Shown: piece by piece, positions 50,393-59,135 of the stretch | Layout: the number at the start of each line of letters is the position of its first letter | Numbering within the stretch: the first letter of the stretch is position 1 | Origin: JBBATK01 sp044228285 | GTDB lineage: Bacteria > Bacteroidota > Ignavibacteria > Kapaibacteriales > NICIL-2 | Direction: 5' to 3' | DNA: 64,000 nt | Assembly (NCBI GenBank): GCA_044228285.1 | Contig: JBGAVD010000008.1 | Location: forward strand, 8,204 to 72,203 | Program-made: the position numbers and the translations under genes | Notes under the pieces: generated by a model | Told to the model about the DNA's origin: nothing | The model's input: the letters and a program-made list of their open reading frames with translations, nothing else | The model's database searches: none

Positions 50393-51670
50393 ATGAAACG
50401 AATATCCTCCAGCTTCATGGCTGGCCTCTTTTTTTGTCTGACTTTGTCCCTCCTGCTCCTTCAGGCCTGCAACGATGCACCGTCTGACGTTGGATCGGAA
50501 GTACTCTTAGATACCCTTAACGCACGCACCATCTCATCTCTTGATTCAAACATCATCCAGAGTGCAGAACAGAAAGTGTTACGCGCGTATTACTTTAATC
50601 AGGGATCACTCTTCGTTGGACAAAGCTCTTCGACCCGCGCAAGCTCACTCTGTCGCGTGAGTATTGGTGATACCATCGCATGGCTCACTCCAGCCATGAT
50701 CGACTCCGCAGTGATGTTGATTAGACCTCGAAACTTTGTTCTTGGTAGTGGTGGAAGCGATAGCACTCTTGCCTTCAATGTCGTTGAATTGAGTAAGTCG
50801 TTCATGGAAGGTTCAACATCTCCAGTTGCTACGTGGACAGATCTCTTTAGCTCCGGACTGAACCCGAACCCCACCTACTTTGCCTCCGCATCAAAACCAA
50901 TGGCTGGCTTTAAGGGGACAATTCCCCTTGGGACCAATGTTGATTTGAGCTTGCCTTTAACCAATGAAGGTAAATCAGTTGTTGCCCGCTGGCTTAGTAA
51001 GGCAGATACGAGCGTTATTGGCTTTGGCTTGGTACCACTGCCAGAATCACGCGTCATTCAGAATTTCAGTACGAAATCAAGTTCTGCCGATACCATGCCC
51101 TATGTGCGCATTAAAGTGTTCTACCATGACAATCTCTCAGTTCGTGACTCTGCTACGATACAGTCAGGTAATGATGTATGCTATATCGATTCAGATACCC
51201 TACAATCACCACTCATGCTCGTGCAACCTACACTGGCAAGTACCGCTCACTTTGTGATTGATGTGCGCTCAATACCATTGACCGATGCAATTCTCAAGGC
51301 GCAGTTTAGTTTTACTGTCGACACTACCCTAAGTCAACAAGGCAGCTCGGGTACTGATGCATTGGTTTTCATTCCGAGTTACCAAACCAAAGACTCAGCA
51401 GGCAAAACGGTTGAGAACTCGATCTTCATTTATGGAGTATCGCTTCAAGCAACTCGAGCTCCAGGTTCGTCGACCTATGTGTGCAAGAACATTGGACCCT
51501 ACTTAGACTATGTACGAAGGGTGAATGGTGGCTTGTTGACTCTCGATATTCAGAGTGCTGGTTCTCTCTTGGAACGACACGCGGTCTATAACCTCAAAGC
51601 CTCAGCAGACAAGCGACCAGTTCTCCAGGTCACTTACGCTGTTCGTCCTGTGATAGGAGTGCGCAAATGA
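50393..51670 (+). CDS. DUF4270-like secreted lipoprotein
   Basis: 425 aa from ATG 50393. Lipoprotein signal to LLLLQAC (Cys26). The sequence, DVGSEVLLDTLNARTISS, ARLLY-type beta-strands, ARSSSLCRVSIGDT, and the repeated VRIKVFYHDNLSVRDSATIQSG then FIIDVRSIPLTDAILKAQFSFTVD, has the pattern of DUF4270/DUF4397-like Bacteroidota lipoproteins with two beta-sandwich domains. Function unknown. Its stop overlaps the start of the downstream barrel by four bases (ATGA at 51667-51670), so the two are translationally coupled and probably interact at the outer membrane. Confidence 0.75.
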   Translation: MKRISSSFMAGLFFCLTLSLLLLQACNDAPSDVGSEVLLDTLNARTISSLDSNIIQSAEQKVLRAYYFNQGSLFVGQSSSTRASSLCRVSIGDTIAWLTPAMIDSAVMLIRPRNFVLGSGGSDSTLAFNVVELSKSFMEGSTSPVATWTDLFSSGLNPNPTYFASASKPMAGFKGTIPLGTNVDLSLPLTNEGKSVVARWLSKADTSVIGFGLVPLPESRVIQNFSTKSSSADTMPYVRIKVFYHDNLSVRDSATIQSGNDVCYIDSDTLQSPLMLVQPTLASTAHFVIDVRSIPLTDAILKAQFSFTVDTTLSQQGSSGTDALVFIPSYQTKDSAGKTVENSIFIYGVSLQATRAPGSSTYVCKNIGPYLDYVRRVNGGLLTLDIQSAGSLLERHAVYNLKASADKRPVLQVTYAVRPVIGVRK

Positions 51671-52935
51671 GAAAGATGTTCAACTCCAACTCGCTTCGTT
51701 CAATTCTGCTCTGCCTTAGTTTCACTCTGCTCTTCCCAGCAGCTCTGTTTTCACAAGGCGGTTCGAACTACTCAACTATTGGTTTGGGAGATCTGCGTTC
51801 AAGCTTTGGTTCGACCTACGACGGTTTAGCAAATGTGAGCTATAGTACCCCTTCAAACTACGCTATCAATCTTTGCAATCCTGCATTGTGGACCGACGTC
51901 AAAACAACTCGCTTGCAAAGTGGTTATCGTTTCAATCAATTGTTCGTTAGCCAGAATGGTTCAACGGTTGGGAATAACAATGGTAAGCTTGATGGCGCTT
52001 TGATCATGTTTGCGCTGGATACAACCAACGGTGTGAACGCGTCCTTGGGTTTGTTACCTAGTAGTTCTGTGAACTATCTCTTTACGAAAACCGCACGTAT
52101 TCCATTGCCCGACAATGGAGGGTTTATAGATAGTCGTTCATTGTATGCAGGCTCCGGAGGCATGATCACCGGCTACGTAGGCGGCGCCTACCGCGTAAGC
52201 GATAAGATTAGTCTCGGTGCAATGTTCCTCTTCAATTTTGGTGTCATTCGAGACTCGATTAATACAACATTGTCGAGCGAAGAATCATATATGTCGCTCA
52301 CATCTCGAAGCGACAAGTTATCGAGCATGGGTGTTAAACTTGGTATACAAACAATACCTGCGGAGTCTTGGACGCTAGGCGCAACCTTGGGTCTTAACTC
52401 CGACATGAAGATCAACTCAGACCTCCACTACAGTACGCTGAATGGTATTGTGATCAGTTATGATTCAACCATTAGTACTGAAAGCAGCTCTTCTATGCCC
52501 TTACTTTTCGGTGTAGGTGCTTCGTACCGAAGCGGCAAGTTTCTGTTCGTTGCCGATGCGGAGATGCAGAATGCTAGTTCGATGACGTATAGGCTGACAG
52601 ACTTAGGACGTTGGGCTAACGCCTCTCGCTTTGGTGTTGGACTTTCCCGCGTGGGTACTCAATCAGCTGGTACGGCATATTGGGATCGCGTGAACTTCAA
52701 CTTTGGTCTCGGATACCAAACCTTAGCCTACAGTTTCAAGAACAATTCGATCTCTGAGTCGTTCGCAAGCGTTGGTGCACAATTGCCATTTGGAAATGCT
52801 GCGATGATTGACGCTGCCTTGACCTTTGGAACGCGCGGAAGCAGTGATAGCGCTGCGATCTCTGAGCTCTTCGTCCGCATGAACTTTACGATCAGTGTCG
52901 GTGAAGTGTGGTTCATTCCGTTCAAGCGCGAGTAG
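51667..52935 (+). CDS. Outer membrane beta-barrel protein
   Basis: 422 aa. Signal peptide to ALFSQ (about 29). The body begins GSNYSTIGLGDLRSSFGSTYDGLANVSYSTPSNYAINLCNPALWTDVKTTRLQSGYRFN, a start shared by FadL/OmpP1-type and type IX-associated PorP-like barrels of Bacteroidota (the 'NPA' motif near residue 61). Repeated transmembrane beta-strand patterns follow, ending EVWFIPFKRE. Partner of the upstream lipoprotein by coupled translation. Role could be transport or a structural scaffold; not decidable from sequence. Confidence 0.8.
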   Translation: MRKMFNSNSLRSILLCLSFTLLFPAALFSQGGSNYSTIGLGDLRSSFGSTYDGLANVSYSTPSNYAINLCNPALWTDVKTTRLQSGYRFNQLFVSQNGSTVGNNNGKLDGALIMFALDTTNGVNASLGLLPSSSVNYLFTKTARIPLPDNGGFIDSRSLYAGSGGMITGYVGGAYRVSDKISLGAMFLFNFGVIRDSINTTLSSEESYMSLTSRSDKLSSMGVKLGIQTIPAESWTLGATLGLNSDMKINSDLHYSTLNGIVISYDSTISTESSSSMPLLFGVGASYRSGKFLFVADAEMQNASSMTYRLTDLGRWANASRFGVGLSRVGTQSAGTAYWDRVNFNFGLGYQTLAYSFKNNSISESFASVGAQLPFGNAAMIDAALTFGTRGSSDSAAISELFVRMNFTISVGEVWFIPFKRE

Positions 52936-53070
52936 CGTTGTGTGAACACACTAGACAGAAGGTGTGCACCATCATTCGTTCTTCTAGGCCGCAGTGAACG
53001 AAGTATACTTGGGTGAAGCAGGGGATTTTTTACTATGCGTGCGCTTCGCGCCCGCTTATCAAGCAGGTCT

Positions 53071-53517
53071 TTAGTCTTCCATTGAATGAATACTGCGTAA
53101 GCTGTACACGGTAGCCGAGTACGTGGCTTTGCGCTTGTATTTGCGTTTCTTGACCACACGTTCCTTCTCTAGAATTTGTGGAGTTTCTCCGCGAAGGAAC
53201 TTTGGGAAGATGTCGCAGTTTTCCGGATTCATCTTCGTGATCAAATCCAACATCTCATTCTTTTTTAGACTTCGGATTTTCTGCTCACGGTTACGCGCAG
53301 CGTTTTGTGTGGAGTACAACTCGTAGTACAAAAGGTTGTGCAGCCCGAAACGCGAGGTAAAGGAATGGGGATCTGTGTTGGATTTGTGAGACTCTACCGT
53401 TGTACGCAGGTCATCACTAAGGCCAACATAAAATGTCATGATCGAGTTCGCCATCACGTACACAGCAAACACCTGTGTTGGTGTATGAGTTTCATTTGTG
53501 TGTTCTGTGCTATGCAT
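53071..53517 (-). CDS. GIY-YIG domain protein
   Basis: 148 aa from ATG 53517. The GIY-YIG domain is in residues 17-105: the pair is FAVYVMAN (18-20 'AVY') and FYVGLSDDL (30-32 'YVG'), with EQKIRSLKKNEMLDLI as the helix and catalytic-Glu region. In the family the Arg after S-x-x-L (L-x-x-R) is catalytic; here the corresponding residue is Thr40 (DDLRTTVESHK), so activity is doubtful unless Arg38 substitutes. The C-terminus (VVKKRKYKRKATYSATVY) is very basic, like a DNA-binding tail. Function in repair or intron homing is unclear. Confidence 0.75.
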   Translation of the reverse strand: MHSTEHTNETHTPTQVFAVYVMANSIMTFYVGLSDDLRTTVESHKSNTDPHSFTSRFGLHNLLYYELYSTQNAARNREQKIRSLKKNEMLDLITKMNPENCDIFPKFLRGETPQILEKERVVKKRKYKRKATYSATVYSLRSIHSMED

Positions 53518-53625
53518 GAATGACAAGCCGTTGGGTGGAACAAGTGATTTCCGCACACAGAGTTACGCAGAGCGTTGAAATCTCGTGTTTCCAATGTATC
53601 GGCTCTGATCAACCGTTCATAAACT

Positions 53626-54564
53626 ATGCGTATGAAAAATCTCTCCATTCATCTCAAGAACTTCAAATCGAAGCTCCAAAAACACGAACACACGCATTTC
53701 GACACCTTCATTCTGGTGGTGATCTGCTTTTCAGCGGTGCTTATCGGGCTCGAAACAGACCATGACCTGATGTCACGATGGGCTTGGCTCTTCCACACTT
53801 TAGATGCTGCAATCCTTTGGATTTTCGTCTCAGAAGTGTTTGTGAAAGTCTGGGCTCAAGGCACGCAACCATGGCGCTACTTTCGTGATCCATGGAACCT
53901 CTTTGACTTCGTTATAGTAGTGATAGGCTTTGCACCAATGGTGATAGGTTTTCTCCACGCAGAATCAGTCACTGATCTGCACGCTGTAGCAGCCTTTCGT
54001 ATCATTCGACTTGCGCGTGCTGTTCGTGTGTTGCGTGTGTTTCGCTTGGTTACACATCTGCGAGAGTTACAGATTCTTGTGGAGACACTCGTCGGCAGCT
54101 TTCGAAAGCTACTTTATGTTGGTCTTCTCCTGGTCTGCTTGTTCTACGTGTACGCGGTCATTGGTGTGTTTCTCTTTCGTGACAATGATCCAGAGCACTT
54201 TGGCAACTTGATGGACGCACACATGACCTTGTTTCAGTGCATTACTGGCGATGGCTGGTCGGCACTCATGAACGCTGAGATACATCCCGAAAACTCCAAT
54301 GTTTCTGCAGCAACGGAGAGCTATCCTTTTCTTGCGCCACTCTACTTTGCTAGCTTCATTATCCTTGGCAGCTACGTGCTGCTTAACCTTGTGGTTGGTA
54401 TTATCATTAGTGCAATGGAGCAAGCCAATGAAGAGCAGGATCGCGAGCGCGATATGGAGATCATAGCCTCAGAACAGATGCAATGGCAGATGTTGAAAGA
54501 CATTTCACTGCGACTGGTAGCTATTGAGGAAGCACTCAAGATTCCACCTCCAGATAAGTCGTAA
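53626..54564 (+). CDS. Voltage-gated cation channel (NaChBac-like, atypical filter)
   Basis: 312 aa with six membrane segments. S4 carries arginines every third residue (FRIIRLARAVRVLRVFRLV, 124-142). The pore helix and filter are TLFQCITGDGW (201-211): the T-x-E-S-W filter of bacterial Nav channels is here T-G-D-G-W, so a single Asp209 lines the pore. S6 (YFASFIILGSYVLLNLVVGIIISAM) is intact, and the cytoplasmic tail is a coiled coil (ANEEQDRERDMEIIASEQ), as in bacterial Nav channels that tetramerise through it. Ion selectivity could be Na+ or Ca2+. A S1 of charged flank KHEHTHFDTF precedes. No accessory gene nearby. Confidence 0.87.
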   Translation: MRMKNLSIHLKNFKSKLQKHEHTHFDTFILVVICFSAVLIGLETDHDLMSRWAWLFHTLDAAILWIFVSEVFVKVWAQGTQPWRYFRDPWNLFDFVIVVIGFAPMVIGFLHAESVTDLHAVAAFRIIRLARAVRVLRVFRLVTHLRELQILVETLVGSFRKLLYVGLLLVCLFYVYAVIGVFLFRDNDPEHFGNLMDAHMTLFQCITGDGWSALMNAEIHPENSNVSAATESYPFLAPLYFASFIILGSYVLLNLVVGIIISAMEQANEEQDRERDMEIIASEQMQWQMLKDISLRLVAIEEALKIPPPDKS

Positions 54565-54628
54565 GTCATACGAAGGCATTCTATCGCAAAAGCCAAGACT
54601 CAGGGCGAAGGGAGAGTTTGCAGGCTTC

Positions 54629-55147
54629 TCAGTTAAGAACAGCGATCGACACACGAGCTACGCCATCGCGAATCATGTCGATACGTTCCGCAGCTGCTCT
54701 GGACAGATCAATGATACGGCCGGCAGCAAAGGGTCCACGGTCGTTGATGCGCACTACCACACTACGTCCGTTCTTCATATTCGTGACCTTCAGCACTGTT
54801 CCAAATGGCAGGGTACGGTGAGCTGCTGTTAGCAATTGCTGGTCGAATGTTTCTCCATTCGAGGTTAAGCGTCCATGAAACTCATCCCCGTAGTATGAAG
54901 CCATCCCCTCTTGGAGATTAGCCGAAGGGCTATCCGGGATCTCTTGGGCAGGATGTGAAGGTAGCACAATTGGCGCAGTACTCCGCACGGTTGTCGACGC
55001 TGTCCACCGCGGATTTCCGCCTTGGCTTGTGCGTACAGCGCTAAATCGCATGGAGGGCGAACAGGCTTGCAATGTCAACAATGCACAAACTGCAAGGAGC
55101 AGAGCTCTACTTTGCCACGAAATGATGTGATTTGCGAAATTTTTCAT
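54629..55147 (-). CDS. rlpA: RlpA-like septal ring lytic transglycosylase lipoprotein
   Basis: 172 aa. Lipoprotein signal to LLTLQAC (Cys29). A low-complexity linker (about 30-78) precedes the double-psi beta-barrel RlpA domain: QEGMASYYGDEFHGRLTSNGETFDQQLLTAAHRTLPFGTVLKVTNMKNGRSVVVRINDRGPFAAGRIIDLSRAAAERIDM, holding the catalytic Asp (NDRGP) and His (AHRTLPFG). It cleaves naked glycan strands at the division site. No SPOR domain is present, so septal targeting would be by other means. Convergent with the channel gene. Confidence 0.9.
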   Translation of the reverse strand: MKNFANHIISWQSRALLLAVCALLTLQACSPSMRFSAVRTSQGGNPRWTASTTVRSTAPIVLPSHPAQEIPDSPSANLQEGMASYYGDEFHGRLTSNGETFDQQLLTAAHRTLPFGTVLKVTNMKNGRSVVVRINDRGPFAAGRIIDLSRAAAERIDMIRDGVARVSIAVLN

Positions 55148-55285
55148 GCTTTGACTTCCAAGTGCAACCTTATGAGTTCTTCACGGCAATTCAAATGCCA
55201 GCCATGACTAATTTTGTACTCGCGTATGCACTTTTTCTCAATCCATACGTCTGATAGATACGTGTTTAACACTTTATTCAGCTCT

Positions 55286-56098
55286 ATGCCCTTGGCAAAC
55301 CCCTTTTACCTCCTGCAACGCAGGATAGCAGTTTTCTTTCTTAGCGCACTGATTCTCCTTAGTGGAGGCAGTTCTGCACTCAACGCACAGGTGCTATCAC
55401 CAGGTGAGGAGCTCACCTACGCGGTGTCCTATCTTGGCATTCGCTTAGGAACCATTAAAATGACAACCGAGTCGAAAACAGATTTCAACGGTAAACCTGT
55501 CTTTCGGGTGAAGGCGAGCATAGATTCACGTCCGGGCATTCCATTCGTGGAGATCCATACAACCTTTGAGTCGCTTATCGATCCATCGGCAACCTCTTCA
55601 CACCAATTCATGGCAAACACCAAAGAGGGTGACGGGTGGATGTTCGACAAGTACACCTTTAACTATCCTGAAAAGCTCATTACCACTGAAAAGTGGCTTG
55701 ATAAGGTTAAGAAATCCTCGAAGCAGTTTAGCATCACTCGTAAGTATAACGATGGTTGCTCGCTCTTCTACTGTGCGCGTCAGCTACTTTATGCGAAGAA
55801 CGTAGCTTCTGTACCAACCATTGTTGGAGACGACACAAGCACAACGAAGATCAACTTCTTTGGAAAAATCGAAGAAACGGAAATTGAAGCGGCAAGCTAT
55901 CCTATCCGTACTGTGTACTTCGACGGTAATGCTGATTGGACCGGAGTGTACGGCGTAACAGGCTATTTCCAGGGTTGGTTTAGCGATGACGAAGCTCGTA
56001 TTCCTATCAAAGCGAAGATGAAGTTGTATTTGGGAAGTGCAAACATCGAATTGGTTAGCTGGAAACGTAAGGACTGGCAGCCACCGAAAATGAACTAA
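55286..56098 (+). CDS. DUF3108 family secreted protein
   Basis: 270 aa from ATG 55286. Signal peptide to GSSALNAQ (about 38). Family motifs: LSPGEELTYAVSYLGIRLGTIKMTTES, PGIPFVEIHTTFESLIDP, KYNDGCSLFYCARQLLY and VYGVTGYFQGWFSDDEARIPIKAKMKLYLGSANIELVSWKR. DUF3108 is a large beta-barrel-like domain found in outer-membrane or periplasmic proteins of unknown function. The longer frame to 55214 lacks a clean signal start. A strong terminator follows. Confidence 0.87.
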   Translation: MPLANPFYLLQRRIAVFFLSALILLSGGSSALNAQVLSPGEELTYAVSYLGIRLGTIKMTTESKTDFNGKPVFRVKASIDSRPGIPFVEIHTTFESLIDPSATSSHQFMANTKEGDGWMFDKYTFNYPEKLITTEKWLDKVKKSSKQFSITRKYNDGCSLFYCARQLLYAKNVASVPTIVGDDTSTTKINFFGKIEETEIEAASYPIRTVYFDGNADWTGVYGVTGYFQGWFSDDEARIPIKAKMKLYLGSANIELVSWKRKDWQPPKMN

Positions 56099-56120
56099 AA
56101 CCATCCATGAAGTATATTAT

Positions 56121-56150
56121 GGGCACCGCGATGCGGTGCCCATTTTTTTT
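56121..56150 (+). terminator. Rho-independent terminator after the DUF3108 gene
   Basis: GGGCACCGC (56121-56129) pairs with GCGGTGCCC (56133-56141), three-base loop, then ATTTTTTTT. Separates DUF3108 from mgtC. Confidence 0.93.
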
Positions 56151-56168
56151 ACTCGTCGGAGATAGCTT

Positions 56169-56807
56169 ATGATGACCTTTTTACCAGAAGATGTATTGAA
56201 ACTCCTGCTGTCGGTTGTAGCAGGTGGACTTATAGGAATCGAGCGCGAGTATAGCAGCAAAGCAGCTGGCTTCCGGACCATTATCCTGATTAGCATTGGC
56301 TCCACGCTCTTCACCATTTTGTCGGTCAATCTTGGTGCTGGGGTGAACAACGACCGCATTGCTGCCAACATTATCACCGGCATTGGTTTCATCGGCGCAG
56401 GTGTGGTGTTTAAGGATGGTCTTTCTGTTACTGGTATCACGACAGCAGCTAGTATATGGGCTACTGCAGCCCTGGGCATGGCCATTGGCAGTGGAGCGTA
56501 CCTTTTAGCACTCTGCGCGCTCGCTATTGTCATACTAGTCTTGTCTCTCTTCGAGTATGTGCAGAACTGGATTGACAGTGTGCATCAGGTTCGCAGTTAT
56601 CGTATCGTGATGAATTTTCATCCAGACAGCCGACACGAAGTTGAGCATCAACTCAACACAATGAATCTGAAGTACGCTCGCAAGCGAGAGTTGAAGTTGC
56701 ATGATGCTGTTGTTTGCTACTACGATGTTAGTGGTCGGCGTACCTACATCGACGACTTCAATGCCTATCTACTAGACTACAGCGGAGTTCGCTCGTTTGA
56801 GTGTTAG
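56169..56807 (+). CDS. MgtC/SapB family membrane protein
   Basis: 212 aa. Four to five membrane helices. Diagnostic MgtC motifs: LLSVVAGGLIGIEREYSSKAAGFRTIILISIGSTLFTILSV, AANIITGIGFIGAGVVFKDGLSVTGITTAASIWATAALGMAIG. A cytoplasmic C-terminal ACT-like part follows (SYRIVMNFHPDSRHEVEHQLNTMNLKY). MgtC proteins support Mg2+-limited growth by inhibiting ATP synthase or by other routes; here no Mg regulon genes are adjacent. Start ATG 56169. Confidence 0.9.
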   Translation: MMTFLPEDVLKLLLSVVAGGLIGIEREYSSKAAGFRTIILISIGSTLFTILSVNLGAGVNNDRIAANIITGIGFIGAGVVFKDGLSVTGITTAASIWATAALGMAIGSGAYLLALCALAIVILVLSLFEYVQNWIDSVHQVRSYRIVMNFHPDSRHEVEHQLNTMNLKYARKRELKLHDAVVCYYDVSGRRTYIDDFNAYLLDYSGVRSFEC

Positions 56808-56877
56808 GACTACGTAGGTCGTGCAGGGTAAAGCAGCAGCGCAGCTGCTGGTTGAAGAAAGAGAGATGTGAACGAAC

Positions 56878-56911
56878 AAAAAAAAATCCCGTCGTTTGGC
56901 GGAACGACGGG
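56878..56911 (-). terminator. Terminator of the VIT-vWA gene at 56941
   Basis: On the minus strand CCCGTCGTT pairs with AACGACGGG (56888-56896 with 56903-56911), then a T-run (the A-run 56878-56886 on the plus strand). It lies 30 bases past the stop of the VIT-vWA gene. Confidence 0.88.
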
Positions 56912-56940
56912 ACGGAGTGACCACCAGCTAACGGTTCCTC

Positions 56941-59007
56941 TTAGCGTACAATGGTCAATTTTATGAGTTGTTCTTTTGTGCCTATGCGAAGCAATACCAA
57001 GTAGGTGCCTGCAGGAACGAGTCTGCCCGATGAATCGCGCGTATCCCAACGCAAGCTTTGAGCGCCTGCCAAGGTCATACCTTTCAAGAGTTGAATCACT
57101 GTGTTGCCCTGTAGATCAACTATGCTCAACTCAACTTCATCTGGCGTTTCAAGTTTGAAATCAAAAGTGCTGTACTGGGTGCATGGATTTGGGTATGCGT
57201 TCACCATGACGGGTGTGATGAAGTCTTGCTCAACATCGCTAACCGTTCCTGAATCTTTGTAGCTGGTAAACTCAGTGACCAAGCCATAGCGAATGCCAAT
57301 GCGAATGATCTCGTTGCGCCATTCGATCCAGCGTGCAGACTGTGAGCTTTCTTTGGCCATGAGTTGCAGCAAGAAGTCGATGCGCATGCGCGCCCATATC
57401 TTAGGACAAAAAATATCGGTGGTAGAATCATTGCTAAACACGACCGGGTAGTCGTTGTTGATCTCTACTCCATCAGCAAAGGCATGAATATGAATGGTTG
57501 CAGGTCCACCTTTTTTGTAGCGTCCACTGATGCACAACTGCTCACCGACATTGAGGTCCGGCATGATGCCTGGCAATAGGTCATACACATCTGTTGGACT
57601 TACCCTAACGCTCAGATTACGCCAGAGTGGGTTGCGCACGCGATTGTAAAATCCTGAAATGACTTGCACCGTGTTCGCAGCCTGCGCAATGAACTCAGCG
57701 ATACCATAGTTGAGCGAGGCGAGAGTTGATAGCTGCTGACTATTGACATCAGCACCCACTCCGAATACTGAAATGCGAACGTGATTTGTGTTATTCTTCT
57801 GCACCAAGCTTTGATCGAGTTGTGCAATGCCGTCGGTGAGAAAGATGATAATGTTCACTGTGTTACTATCAGTGTATTGCGCCAAACCATCGAGCGCTGC
57901 ATCTTGAAGATTGGTACCACCGCCCGCGCTTAGGCGTTGAATGTAGGTGAGTGCGGAACCAATGTTTGTTTGATCGGCACTGACAGGGGCAGACTGAAAG
58001 CGGTCCACAGCACTGCTGAATGCAATGACATTGAATCGATCCTGCGGATTGAGATTCGCCACACAGTACGCGGCCGCTTCCTTCGCCTGCTGAATTTTAG
58101 AGCCCATCATACTACCGCTAACATCAATGACAAAAGTGAAGGTTTTTGCCAAGAGCTTTGTTTGATCAACCGACATGCTTGGACGTAATAAGAAGCTAAA
58201 GTGTCCGTCCTCCGTCCCAGGCTTGTTGCTATAGAAAGTCGAACGCACATCACTTTGATTCACGCTGAACTGCAGATTGAAATCCGTACTCACCCGCATG
58301 GTGTTGTCTGCACCCAACTGAACTTTTGCAGATGCACTATTGCTCTGTATCTGAAAACTGGTACTTGGGTGCGATGTTGATGAAATCTTTTCTAAACTCA
58401 TGTCGGTGGCGAGGTGCAGCTCTAAAAGAAACTCACTACGGTGTTCGACATCCACCAAGTATGGATTCGCCATGAGTGTACGAAGTGGGTAGCTGTAGCT
58501 GGATAGTCCGAGACTATAGTTCAACAATTCGATAACGCTAAACTCTACCTCAACGATACTTCCTTTCGTGATGTGATTCACAATAGGAAATTGAAATGCT
58601 GTCTGGGTGTAACCATACACATTGAAGAATGATTGGATTGGTGTTTTTGCTTGTGAACCGCCGTTCGAGGAACTGTGCGAGGTGTCTTGCGGTGCACCAG
58701 ATATCGACACTGTGTACTCCTTGCCGTCAATCCACAGACGCACTGACGATACTGTTGCTCGTGATGAAAGTGGAAAGCCGTAAACGACTTGCGCACTATC
58801 TGTCCAGCTTTGCATGAACGTTTCATGCACGGTTGTACTAACAATCTGATCATGAATGGTCGCTACCGCATGCATACCGGCTGGGTGGAGAAGTGCGCCC
58901 TGCGCAGGCTGTAGAACATTTGAGGCGTGAAGGACGCCGGTTGCGTTGGTCTGTGTTGTACTCAATAACAGAAGCAGCGCGAGGAATATGTTGAAGAGAG
59001 TTTTCAT
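56941..59007 (-). CDS. VIT-vWA T9SS secreted protein 1
   Basis: 688 aa. Signal peptide NIFLALLLLLSTTQTNA. Residues 45-180 are a VIT (vault/inter-alpha-trypsin) domain: HAVATIHDQIVSTTVHETF, QVVYGFPLSSRATVSSVRLWIDGKEYTV. Residues 285-460 are a vWA domain with the MIDAS motif FVIDVSGSMMGSK, the GGGTNL loop and IIFLTDGIAQ. T9SS type A ends it (AYPNPCTQYSTFDFKL, LVPAGTYLVLLRIGTKE, ending LTIVR). It is an adhesive or protease-inhibitor-like surface protein, paralogous to the next gene. The two are separate transcription units, as a gap with its own hairpin follows the neighbour. Confidence 0.9.
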   Translation of the reverse strand: MKTLFNIFLALLLLLSTTQTNATGVLHASNVLQPAQGALLHPAGMHAVATIHDQIVSTTVHETFMQSWTDSAQVVYGFPLSSRATVSSVRLWIDGKEYTVSISGAPQDTSHSSSNGGSQAKTPIQSFFNVYGYTQTAFQFPIVNHITKGSIVEVEFSVIELLNYSLGLSSYSYPLRTLMANPYLVDVEHRSEFLLELHLATDMSLEKISSTSHPSTSFQIQSNSASAKVQLGADNTMRVSTDFNLQFSVNQSDVRSTFYSNKPGTEDGHFSFLLRPSMSVDQTKLLAKTFTFVIDVSGSMMGSKIQQAKEAAAYCVANLNPQDRFNVIAFSSAVDRFQSAPVSADQTNIGSALTYIQRLSAGGGTNLQDAALDGLAQYTDSNTVNIIIFLTDGIAQLDQSLVQKNNTNHVRISVFGVGADVNSQQLSTLASLNYGIAEFIAQAANTVQVISGFYNRVRNPLWRNLSVRVSPTDVYDLLPGIMPDLNVGEQLCISGRYKKGGPATIHIHAFADGVEINNDYPVVFSNDSTTDIFCPKIWARMRIDFLLQLMAKESSQSARWIEWRNEIIRIGIRYGLVTEFTSYKDSGTVSDVEQDFITPVMVNAYPNPCTQYSTFDFKLETPDEVELSIVDLQGNTVIQLLKGMTLAGAQSLRWDTRDSSGRLVPAGTYLVLLRIGTKEQLIKLTIVR

Positions 59008-59135
59008 GGCATCGAGTGTTTCAGTTGAATTAATGGAAATCAGTGTGTAGGATAATCTCGTGTGCAGAGCGCGTCAGCAAACCAGAGTGCTTGGCTTGCC
59101 GACGCGTTGCACACAATCGTGGTGGTGTGATGAGA

